Below are positions 1-6,947 of a stretch of DNA of 12,877 bases, in pieces. The translations under genes and the position numbers were made by a program. This stretch comes from an uncultured Lachnospiraceae bacterium (lineage in GTDB: Bacteria; Bacillota; Clostridia; Lachnospirales; Lachnospiraceae), in assembly GCA_910587895.1 (NCBI GenBank), contig CAJUOE010000308.1, forward strand, positions 1 through 12,877, given 5' to 3'. The notes below the pieces were generated by a model. It made no database searches and was not told the DNA's origin. It saw only the letters and a list, made by a program, of their open reading frames with translations. The stretch's first letter is position 1; the number at the start of each line of letters is the position of its first letter.

Positions 1-650
1 TCTCTTCCCAGGGCTATCGGGTAAGCTGCGCCGCCACCGGGAACGAAGCCTTATCCCTTGCGACTTCCCTCTGCCCGGACATCCTTCTGCTGGATCTGGG
101 ACTTCCTGACATAGACGGAATGAAAGTGATACGGCGGCTGCGCTCCTGGTCAAACTGCCCCATCATCGTAGTTTCCGCACGTACGCTGGAGCTGGATAAG
201 GTGCGGGCTCTGGACGCAGGCGCGGATGACTACCTGACGAAACCTTTCGGCACTTCCGAATTAATGGCAAGAATCCGCACCTCCCTGCGCCACAGCAATC
301 CCACCGGCAATGGGAACATCCCTCCCTGCCACCTTTACCGGGCAAAGGGACTGAAAATTGATTTTTCCAGGCGCACCATATCCATCAATGAACAGTCCGT
401 GCATCTGACGCCCATTGAATACAAAATCGTGGCATTCCTCGCCCAGAATTCCGGCAAGGTGATGACCTATTCCGCCGTAATGAACAATGTCTGGGGGCCT
501 TACAATGAATCCGATAACAAGATTCTGCGCGTTAATATGGCAAACATCCGGCGCAAGCTGGAGAAAAACCCGGCGGAACCCGTTTATATCTACACGGAGG
601 TCGGCGTCGGCTACCGTATGGCGGACGACGAGCAGAATGTTAAAATATAA
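1..650 (+). CDS. kdpE: KdpE-type response regulator, 5' end outside the window
   Basis: OmpR/PhoB-class two-component response regulator; KdpE receives phosphate from the sensor KdpD and activates the high-affinity K+ ATPase operon kdpABC. The frame is open to the left edge (first whole codon at base 3), so the N-terminus is missing and the ATG at 120 is internal. The receiver domain shows LLLDLGLPDIDG, with the phospho-acceptor Asp at 93-95, then the switch residue in VVSAR and the conserved Lys in YLTKPFG. The KdpE signature RSW..CPIIV lies between them. The C-terminal winged helix reads LTPIEYKIV...VWGPYN...LRVNMANIRRKLE and ends in the wing motif TEVGVGYRM. KdpD and kdpABC are not in the window and may lie to the left. 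The TAA stop at 648-650 is part of a terminator stem. The family is certain; KdpE is a strong but not exclusive subfamily call. Confidence 0.82.
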   Translation, partial: SSQGYRVSCAATGNEALSLATSLCPDILLLDLGLPDIDGMKVIRRLRSWSNCPIIVVSARTLELDKVRALDAGADDYLTKPFGTSELMARIRTSLRHSNPTGNGNIPPCHLYRAKGLKIDFSRRTISINEQSVHLTPIEYKIVAFLAQNSGKVMTYSAVMNNVWGPYNESDNKILRVNMANIRRKLEKNPAEPVYIYTEVGVGYRMADDEQNVKI

Positions 651-673
651 ACCAATCGGGCGATTCGGTTTTT
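649..673 (+). terminator. Rho-independent terminator after kdpE
   Basis: AAACCAATCG (649-658) pairs with CGATT-c-GGTTT (661-671), with one bulged C. The tip is tight, so the closing pair probably opens, and the right arm runs into a T5 tract (669-673). The stem begins inside the TAA stop codon. It separates the regulator from the deacetylase promoter that follows. Confidence 0.55.
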
Positions 674-694
674 CACGATTCTTACATTTTGATG

Positions 695-723
695 ATTACA
701 TTTACTTTCTTATTGTGTATAAT
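695..723 (+). promoter_or_regulatory. Predicted sigma-A-type promoter of the deacetylase gene
   Basis: The -10 box TATAAT (718-723) is a perfect consensus. The -35 box ATTACA (695-700) matches TTGACA at 4 of 6 positions, and the spacer is 17 bp. Transcription should start near 730. This rules out the in-frame ATG at 689 and places the real start codon at 764 or 773. Confidence 0.6.
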
Positions 724-772
724 AGTAGGAGGTTTTAACCACCAAATTAACAGGAAAAGGATTGTGAATACC

Positions 773-1879
773 ATGCATAAGAAGAGAAGAAGAAGAAGAA
801 GAAATAACATGCGGCTGCTCGTCTACGTCATTCCCCTGCTCTGTGTGATTGTGGCAGGCATCGGCGTAGTCCGTGCATTTACTGCCGATGACAGTGAGCA
901 AAAACCACCCGCCCCCCAGGACATCACCGCTGATTCCACCAACGATGAGCCAGCAGATGATAATTCTCCTGCGGACAGTCCGGATACTCCGGCAGACGAT
1001 TCATCAGCAGACACCCCCGGGGATACCGATGAACTGCAAGAATCCGGGGAATCCGAAGACGCCAGCAAGCCGGAGGATGAGGAGGCGGAATTTACACTTG
1101 CCGATCTGGACAACCCAAAAGGATTTGACGAGCGTCCGACGAAGAACGGCATTGTCCTTGAAAATAAGCAGATTGATTTAAACGGGCTGGATACTTCCTG
1201 TCTGGACTGGGGACAGGGCGGGGACCTTGACGAGTATAACCGGCCGGCCGGCTGTATGCAGTATCAGGAAAAATACGGCATGTACAATGCCTGGTTCATC
1301 AAGGACGAGCCTGAGAAGAAGGTCATTTACCTTACCATGGATGAAGGCTATGAATACGGCTGCTCTGACAGGATTCTTGACACCTTAAAGGAGAAAAACG
1401 TACATGTTGTCTTCTTTGTCACAAAACCTTACGCAGAGGACAACCCCGAGCTTGTACAGCGCATGATTGACGAGGGACACGAAGTCGGCAACCACAGCGT
1501 CACGCATCCGGCTGCCGGGCTTCCTTCCCAGGACATAGAGACGCAGACGTATGAGATAAACGAGAATCACCGCTACATCAAAGAACAGTTCGGTTACGAT
1601 ATGCATCTGTTCCGTTATCCCGCAGGGAAATTCAGCCAGCAGTCCATCGCACTGATAAATAACCTGAACTACAAGAGTGTCTTCTGGAGTTTTGCTTATC
1701 TGGACTATGATGTGGAAAACCAGCCGGATCCCGCTGAAAGCCTTCAGAAAACAATTGACAAGCTGCACCCCGGCGCCATCTACCTTCTGCACGCGGAATC
1801 TGAGACAAACACTCAGATACTGGGAGATTTCATTGATCAGGCAAGGGCGCAGGGATATGAATTCAAGGTATTCCAATAA
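773..1879 (+). CDS. PdaA-like membrane-anchored polysaccharide deacetylase (CE4/NodB fold)
   Basis: Predicted extracytoplasmic de-N-acetylase of 368 residues; the PdaA family removes acetyl groups from muramic acid in peptidoglycan, the step before delta-lactam formation in spore cortex. A basic N-terminus (KK then six Arg) precedes one hydrophobic segment (about 14-36), acting as a signal anchor with the enzyme outside. Residues about 40-110 form an acidic Pro/Ser/Asp-rich linker. The catalytic domain carries TMDEG (D190, E191), HSVTHP (H241, H245), RYPAG (R281), W305...D311 and LLHAES (H340). The spacing and the GYE after motif 1 resemble PdaA, which has TFDNGYE. The start is ATG 773, with AGGAAAAGG upstream at a long spacing; GTG 764 is an in-frame alternative. 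AGGAGG at 727-732 lies in the leader with no start codon at a usable distance. Substrate is inferred: a general peptidoglycan deacetylase is equally possible. Confidence 0.85.
   Translation: MHKKRRRRRRNNMRLLVYVIPLLCVIVAGIGVVRAFTADDSEQKPPAPQDITADSTNDEPADDNSPADSPDTPADDSSADTPGDTDELQESGESEDASKPEDEEAEFTLADLDNPKGFDERPTKNGIVLENKQIDLNGLDTSCLDWGQGGDLDEYNRPAGCMQYQEKYGMYNAWFIKDEPEKKVIYLTMDEGYEYGCSDRILDTLKEKNVHVVFFVTKPYAEDNPELVQRMIDEGHEVGNHSVTHPAAGLPSQDIETQTYEINENHRYIKEQFGYDMHLFRYPAGKFSQQSIALINNLNYKSVFWSFAYLDYDVENQPDPAESLQKTIDKLHPGAIYLLHAESETNTQILGDFIDQARAQGYEFKVFQ
779..805 (+). repeat. AGA trinucleotide tract encoding poly-arginine
   Basis: Two AAG codons are followed by six consecutive AGA codons, giving KKRRRRRR just before the membrane anchor. 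Changes in copy number would stay in frame and only alter the positive charge on the cytoplasmic side. Confidence 0.6.
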
Positions 1880-1892
1880 CAACAGCTCATTT

Positions 1893-1934
1893 AAAAACAT
1901 CCGGGCTCTCCTTCATGGGAACCCGGATGTTTTT
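1893..1934. terminator. Bidirectional terminator between convergent genes
   Basis: AAAAACATCCGGG (1893-1905) is perfectly complementary to CCCGGATGTTTTT (1922-1934), a 13-bp stem with a 16-nt loop. The A5/T5 ends give a U tract in either direction. It lies 13 nt after the deacetylase stop and about 50 nt after the stop of the convergent glycosidase gene, so it can end both transcripts. Confidence 0.8.
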
Positions 1935-1940
1935 GCATCT

Positions 1941-1967
1941 GCGCTGCTTCAGGCAGCGCTATTTTTA
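1941..1967 (+). terminator. Second stem-loop terminator, + strand
   Basis: GCGCTGC (1941-1947) pairs with GCAGCGC (1953-1959) around a 5-nt loop and is followed by TATTTTTA. The T-rich tail is only on the right side, so it works for + strand transcripts and backs up the larger stem-loop just before it, protecting the convergent gene from read-through. Confidence 0.55.
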
Positions 1968-1985
1968 TCACTTAATCTTTACGGC

Positions 1986-4900
1986 TTATTTCTTAATTTT
2001 AATTTTAACAACTGCTTTCTTGTTCGTACCATCCGTCGATGTTGCCGTAATCTTAACTGTCTTGCCCTTTCCGGCTTTCTTCGTGGTCACCTTGCCCTTG
2101 CTGTTGACCGTTGCCCACTTCGTGTTTGAAGACTTATAGGACAATGTCTTGTTTATCTGCGACTTCTTGGCCTTCTTATTTGTCGGCGTAATGGTCGGCT
2201 TAAGCGTTACCTTCTTGCCCGCCTTTACGGTCAGGGTCTTTTTCTTAAATGAAACCTTCTTCACGCCGTATTTGAGAATCTTGATGGTCAGCTTGTTGCT
2301 TACAATATTGCTGCCGTCATTGGCTGTCGCCGTAATGGTCACTTTCTTGCCGGCTCCAGCTTTCTTCGTGGTTACCACGCCGGTAGTGGCATTAACGGTT
2401 GCATACTTCGCATTGGAAGACTTAAAAGTTACCGCCTGGTTCGTTGCATTGGAGGGATTGACTACTGCTTTGACAGTTGTCTTCTTCCCTGCCATGATAT
2501 TTTTGTTGTCTGCAGAAATCTTAATGCTGCTAACTTTGACAACCGTCTGAGACGACGCGTTCGTTACCGTCACCTCACATTCTGCTTTCACGCCATTTGC
2601 TGTCTGTGCCGTGATAACAGCCTTTCCTGCGCTGATAGCCTTAACTGTTCCGTCCGCGCCTACCGTTGCAACCTGCTCATTGCTGCTGCTCCACGTAAGA
2701 GCCTGCCCGGTACCATCAGCCGGTGTATACGCTACTGTCAGTTTCTGCGTCCCGCCTGTAGTCAGATTAAGCGTCTTCGGTGTAATACTGATTTCCGTAA
2801 CCGGATTTACGAATACCTTACAGGTAGCTGTTACGCCATCTGCCTGTGTCTTTACGGTAATTGTTACTTCTCCGGCCTTCAATGCCCGTACCCTTGCCCT
2901 TGTTGCAGAGGTAGGCTCTACCGTGGCAATGGTCTCGTCGCTGGATTCCCAGGTAAGTTCTGACTCCGTTGTATCAGTAGGATTCAGTTTCGCTGTCAGT
3001 GCAGCGGTTGCGCTCACCCGCAAATCCAAAACAGTTTTATCCAGGGATACTTCTGTCGGAAGAACCTTCTTAACCGTTACCTCACATTCCGCCTTCAAAG
3101 TCTTATCAGCTACGGAAGTCGCCGTGATTGTCGCTGTTCCCTCGGACACGCCGGTTACTTTTCCGCTTATGACGGACGCCACTTCCTCATTGCTAGATCT
3201 CCAGATGACCCTCGTATTGGTTGCCGTCGCCGGTGTAACTTCCGGGGTTAATTTGGTCTCTTTGCCCTTTAATACTTCAATGGCCGTGCCTTCCTTAAAG
3301 CTGACTGCCGTCGGCATTACCGGCGACACTGCCGTTACCACAACCTCAATCGGGGTAAGTTCCCTTTTTATCTTGCTTCCGATGGATACTACCGGTGTAA
3401 TGTTTGCCGTTCCAGCTGCAACTGCTGTAACCTTGCCAGATGCATCCACGGTTGCCACCTTCGCGTTACTGGTCTTATAACTTACCGCAACATCCAGGTA
3501 TGCAGCTGCGGCTTTATTTCTCAAATCATCGGTAATTCCCGTCACCGTAACCTGTGCCGTCTCTTTTGCCTTCAGATCTGTCTTATCTGCGCTTGCCGTA
3601 AGCGTTGCGCTCTCCAACGCAGCCTTCGCCGCCTCTTTTGCTGCCTTCAGCTCATCGGATTCCTCATCCAGCCGGTCAATCATAAGACCGGAAATTACCG
3701 GGTCATTGGCATTGCCTGACTTCACTGCATAGAAATGTACTTCTGTCTGCCCGGTTACGCCCTTAACTTCAAATTCAAACTCCTGTGTCTTGGTCTCATT
3801 CTGTTTCGATCCCAGATTCTCTACCTTCGCTTTCGTAGACGTCTGCTGCTGTCCGGCGCTATCTGTATATTGCGCATAAAAATCCATCGTACGGTTCTGG
3901 TTGCCCCACCATTCCTGGAAATAACCGGTCACCTTGTACCTGCCGTTCTCCAATGGGATGATGTATTCGCATTTCTGGTTTCCTTTTGCCCACCATCCAT
4001 TGGAGTAAATATTGTCCGTTGTATTCGTGCGGTTTCCTGCAATGACAAATTCTCCCTTTTCGTCTTTCGAATTGACAAATCCCCAGCCGCTTTCCTGCGT
4101 ATAGATCTGATCCGGAAGCGCATTGCGCAGATCCGTATATTGTTTCAACAAACTGTGCTGCTGGGAGGTCTTCAAATTATTATTCCAGCTTCCAACACCG
4201 GAATCAATAAAATAAACCGTATTCGCAACTACTGTGATATCTTTTGTAATCGTTGCCGTCATGCCATTTACAGTAACCGTTCCCGTCACTTTCACCGTCT
4301 TCCCGGCGGTCGCGAATTCATCATCCGTCTTATCCCAGGTAACATCTGCTTCCTGCAATTGTCCTGCAACATCCACTTTAACCTTTGCCGGAAGTGTATA
4401 GCCTACTGGTACATAACTCGGCAAGCTGTCCTCTGAAATGCGTAATCCATAGGCTGTCATCAGGCTGTTGTATTCCGCCTCCGTGATGTTCATAACCGTG
4501 CCATGGCAGGGTTTGGACGGCAGGCTTGCCCTGTCTTTTGCATCGCGGAAATCTGCTGATGCCAGATCATCCGTCACCTGCGGATAATATCTGGCCCCGC
4601 CAAAATCATCAATCAACAGGCAGTATGCGCCGTCTACACTGAGCACATCGTCTTCATTGACTTTGAAGACACAGGGACCTTCTCCTCCGCCTACATTTCC
4701 CTTGGAAGGATCATCTGTCCAGCCCACGCCTTTCCATTCTCCGAGCAGTGAATCCGCCATTTCTTCGTAAATATATTTTGCTCCGCCGTCCTCATTCTTG
4801 GAGAAACGATAATATTTATTGTCATCTCCCTTGATTACGGTCGTGTCAATCGTTCCCCATTTATTTTCAATCCAAATCTGCGGATCTGTAAACGTATAGA

Positions 4901-6746
4901 AATCCCTGGTCTTGCAGTAGTAAATTCTCTGTTTTGCATAGTTGTCTGCTTTGACTTTAGACGCCCAAAACAGCATATATTCTCCGGTAGCATCGTCATA
5001 GAAGATTTCCGGCGCCCAGGTACATCCGGCCTCAATCTGTGCGCTGACAACGCACATTCTCTGATTCGTCCAGTTCACCAGGTCGTCCGACTCCCAGACC
5101 ATAACCGCCTGGCTGCCGTTCGTCTGCACGCCGCCCCAGTCCCAGTTGGCTGCTGCAATCGATAAATCCGTTGCTACGAGGTAGAACTTATCGCCTTCCG
5201 GGGAACGCAGGATATAGGGATCGCGCAATCCCTTAGTTCCCAGCTCGGACTTCAGTACGGGTTCGCCGTTGTTCAGTTCTTCCCAGTTCAGGCCGTCCCG
5301 GCTGGCTGCCAGGAAAATCTGCTCGCCCGCGCCATCGCCTGCAAAATATGCAAACACATAATCCGTCATCGTGCCGACGTTTGCCTTTGCCTTGACCGTG
5401 ACATTGTATTCCTTCTTCTTATCGCCGCCTGCTTGTTTGAGGGTTGCCGTTAATTTTACGTTCGTATCCGCACTCTGCCTGTTTACGACTCCGGCAGGCT
5501 TATCTCCCTGTGCAACCGGGCTGATCACGTTCTCCTTGTCAGAAGCCCATACAATCTCAGAACCCTCTTTGCCTTTCAGAGGAAGTGTGATATTGCCCTT
5601 GATATTATCTGAACCCGGAATCTCATACGCCATAAACGCATCGTATTCCGCGCCATCCTTCGTAATTACCGTAAGCTCATAGCTGTCTTCAAAGCTCTTG
5701 CCCTGATATTCGCCTTTTACGCTGATAGTTGCTTTTTTCGCCTCGGCAGTCGCATTGACCTTTCCTTCTGCCGTTACGGCAGCCGTATTGGATGATTTCC
5801 AGGTCAGGGAAACACCGTCCACCTCTGCCGGGAAATTCAAATCGGAATCTACCTCATCCACGCCCTTATTATCCCCAAGCATCGTCTTAAGCAAGCCGTC
5901 CTGTACTGCCTTCAGTTTCTTGTCTACCGCCCAGGCGTCCGTCTTTTCCTTGTGGATTGCACCAACCTGCGTCTCAGTCAGCGCCTGGTCGTAAATCTTA
6001 AAATCAAGGACGCTTCCCTTATAAGCCGGATCCGGGCTATAAAGTGATTTCCCGATATATCCAATGCAGGTAGCGGTACTGTTTGCGTTCAGCATATCCT
6101 GAATCTTATATGTAGTCTCTGTCGTCTTCGACTTTTGTCCATTCAGGTAATAAGTTACATTGCCCCCGTTAAATACCACGGTCACAATATTCTTTCCGCC
6201 GCCGTTATCTCCAGCCAGGGCCGTATCCTTGTCGTAACGCATCTCTGTTGAACCATCTTTGATTGCTGCCAGCATCTTGCCCGGGTAATTTCCATCTGAT
6301 ACCCAGGGCGCCACAAAGAGATAATTATATACATTTGGATGAGAACCCACCGTGGTTCCGAGCGTAAACAGCCAGGCTGCCGACTGTTTTGTGACCGTGT
6401 AGGTAGCCTCAAGGGTGAATGTCTCCAGACCGGCTTTTTTCAAAGCCCCCGCCGGAATCTCGACATATTTGTTCTTATCCTCTCCCTCAAAGACCAGCTC
6501 CTGGCTCGCACCATCATCCATGGTAACAAAATCAGAATTGTCCAGGCCAACAAGCTTGCCGTCCAGATTGTTTCCGCTGATATCCTTCAGCTTGCCGTCT
6601 GCATGGCTCATATCCCAATGTAAAACCGGGTTGGGCCCATCTGCTGCCTCTACTGTCCCCAACGGATTAGCCGGAAACAGCGTAACCGTCATGGCAAATG
6701 ATAAAATCCCTGCCAGACATTTTTTCATGATGCTTTTCTTTCTCAT
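1986..6746 (-). CDS. Secreted multi-domain GH43-type glycosidase with Ig-like and BIG2 repeats
   Basis: Predicted extracellular arabinan or arabinoxylan-type glycosidase of 1586 residues. AGGAGG (6753-6758) sits 6 nt before the ATG. The signal peptide is residues 1-34/35 (basic start, hydrophobic core, VEA-A). Domains in order: LamG/ConA-like (about 38-268); two atrophied Ig-like domains (about 274-360 and 370-455); a GH43-type five-bladed propeller (about 459-767); an Ig-like group 4 domain (about 772-842); a jelly-roll carbohydrate-binding-like domain rich in Trp and Tyr (about 843-1028); a further Ig-like domain (about 1030-1136); and five BIG2 modules (about 1143-1586). Likely active-site residues are D509 (RDPYI, base), D634 (IDTTVI, pKa modulator) and E689 (EGPCVFK, acid), with WAPE at 577-580 lining the site. 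The catalytic part resembles the Bt3655 arabinofuranosidase type. There is no LPxTG signal; the last two BIG2 modules are very Lys-rich and the protein ends KIKIKK, which suggests charge-based wall attachment. Exact substrate unknown. Confidence 0.8.
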   Translation of the reverse strand: MRKKSIMKKCLAGILSFAMTVTLFPANPLGTVEAADGPNPVLHWDMSHADGKLKDISGNNLDGKLVGLDNSDFVTMDDGASQELVFEGEDKNKYVEIPAGALKKAGLETFTLEATYTVTKQSAAWLFTLGTTVGSHPNVYNYLFVAPWVSDGNYPGKMLAAIKDGSTEMRYDKDTALAGDNGGGKNIVTVVFNGGNVTYYLNGQKSKTTETTYKIQDMLNANSTATCIGYIGKSLYSPDPAYKGSVLDFKIYDQALTETQVGAIHKEKTDAWAVDKKLKAVQDGLLKTMLGDNKGVDEVDSDLNFPAEVDGVSLTWKSSNTAAVTAEGKVNATAEAKKATISVKGEYQGKSFEDSYELTVITKDGAEYDAFMAYEIPGSDNIKGNITLPLKGKEGSEIVWASDKENVISPVAQGDKPAGVVNRQSADTNVKLTATLKQAGGDKKKEYNVTVKAKANVGTMTDYVFAYFAGDGAGEQIFLAASRDGLNWEELNNGEPVLKSELGTKGLRDPYILRSPEGDKFYLVATDLSIAAANWDWGGVQTNGSQAVMVWESDDLVNWTNQRMCVVSAQIEAGCTWAPEIFYDDATGEYMLFWASKVKADNYAKQRIYYCKTRDFYTFTDPQIWIENKWGTIDTTVIKGDDNKYYRFSKNEDGGAKYIYEEMADSLLGEWKGVGWTDDPSKGNVGGGEGPCVFKVNEDDVLSVDGAYCLLIDDFGGARYYPQVTDDLASADFRDAKDRASLPSKPCHGTVMNITEAEYNSLMTAYGLRISEDSLPSYVPVGYTLPAKVKVDVAGQLQEADVTWDKTDDEFATAGKTVKVTGTVTVNGMTATITKDITVVANTVYFIDSGVGSWNNNLKTSQQHSLLKQYTDLRNALPDQIYTQESGWGFVNSKDEKGEFVIAGNRTNTTDNIYSNGWWAKGNQKCEYIIPLENGRYKVTGYFQEWWGNQNRTMDFYAQYTDSAGQQQTSTKAKVENLGSKQNETKTQEFEFEVKGVTGQTEVHFYAVKSGNANDPVISGLMIDRLDEESDELKAAKEAAKAALESATLTASADKTDLKAKETAQVTVTGITDDLRNKAAAAYLDVAVSYKTSNAKVATVDASGKVTAVAAGTANITPVVSIGSKIKRELTPIEVVVTAVSPVMPTAVSFKEGTAIEVLKGKETKLTPEVTPATATNTRVIWRSSNEEVASVISGKVTGVSEGTATITATSVADKTLKAECEVTVKKVLPTEVSLDKTVLDLRVSATAALTAKLNPTDTTESELTWESSDETIATVEPTSATRARVRALKAGEVTITVKTQADGVTATCKVFVNPVTEISITPKTLNLTTGGTQKLTVAYTPADGTGQALTWSSSNEQVATVGADGTVKAISAGKAVITAQTANGVKAECEVTVTNASSQTVVKVSSIKISADNKNIMAGKKTTVKAVVNPSNATNQAVTFKSSNAKYATVNATTGVVTTKKAGAGKKVTITATANDGSNIVSNKLTIKILKYGVKKVSFKKKTLTVKAGKKVTLKPTITPTNKKAKKSQINKTLSYKSSNTKWATVNSKGKVTTKKAGKGKTVKITATSTDGTNKKAVVKIKIKK
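2074..2372 (-). repeat. Duplicated lysine-rich BIG2 modules at the glycosidase C-terminus
   Basis: The 14-bp stretch GCTTTCTTCGTGGT occurs exactly at 2074-2087 and 2359-2372, at equivalent places in the last two BIG2 modules. The encoded segments are TTKKAGKGKTVKITATSTDG and TTKKAGAGKKVTITATANDG. This points to internal duplication of the terminal module. The interval spans both copies and the sequence between them. Confidence 0.55.
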
Positions 6747-6840
6747 TCTTCTCCTCCTTTTCTAAACATACTGCCATTTGTGCATTCTGACAGAATATTT
6801 TCCGTCGTACCTGGTTACTTTGCACAAGTACGCCATTGGT

Positions 6841-6876
6841 ATATTACATTTTACTACAATTTAGTAAAAAAAACAA
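6841..6876 (-). promoter_or_regulatory. Possible promoter of the glycosidase gene
   Basis: On the - strand TTGTTT (6876-6871), a 17-bp spacer and TAAAAT (6853-6848) form a weak sigma-A-like pair. TTTACT (6868-6863), 16 bp and TAATAT (6846-6841) is an alternative. Either gives a leader of roughly 90-100 nt. The leader contains a perfect 13-bp palindrome, ATTCTGACAGAAT (6784-6796). The match is poor and the area is AT-rich, so chance is a real possibility. Confidence 0.3.
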
Positions 6877-6917
6877 TGGTATTTACCAGATTTTCGTTGA
6901 AAATTTAGTAAATACCA
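6866..6917 (-). terminator. Long AT-rich hairpin with T8 tract after prfC
   Basis: TGGTATTTAC (6877-6886) and GTAAATACCA (6908-6917) are perfect inverted repeats. Inside them ATTTTC-GTT-GAAAAT (6890-6904) forms a second stem, separated by a 3x3 internal loop. On the - strand the hairpin is followed by TTG and eight T residues (6873-6866), as expected for a rho-independent terminator. It starts about 30 nt past the prfC stop. The low GC content of the stem also allows an operator role for the next gene. Confidence 0.6.
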
Positions 6918-6947
6918 CTATTCCTATTATACGTAAGCCAGACCGCC

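Noticed and set aside
120..122. ATG at 120 as the start of the response regulator
   Set aside because: The phospho-acceptor Asp at 93-95 and the conserved receiver sequence lie before it in the same open frame.
689..772. Upstream in-frame ATG that would extend the deacetylase by 28 residues
   Set aside because: It lies upstream of and within the predicted promoter (695-723), has no ribosome binding site, and puts a second hydrophobic stretch before the basic tail.
1986..3320. Tandem repeats considered as a DNA satellite or CRISPR-like array
   Set aside because: The periodicity of about 85-95 codons matches BIG2 protein modules, and DNA identity between units is mostly low.
2611..3480. Long open frame (289 codons) on the + strand across the BIG2 region
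   Set aside because: It is antisense to a well-supported gene. Its Val/Thr/Ala-rich product is the mirror of repetitive BIG2 codons, with no domain and no ribosome binding site.
3735..4436. Open frame of 233 codons on the + strand opposite the glycosidase gene
   Set aside because: No recognisable domain, unlikely composition, and fully overlapped by the convincing coding strand.
6806..6832. CGTAC...GTACG inverted repeat in the glycosidase leader
   Set aside because: Arms of 5 bp with 17 bp between them are expected by chance in a region this size.
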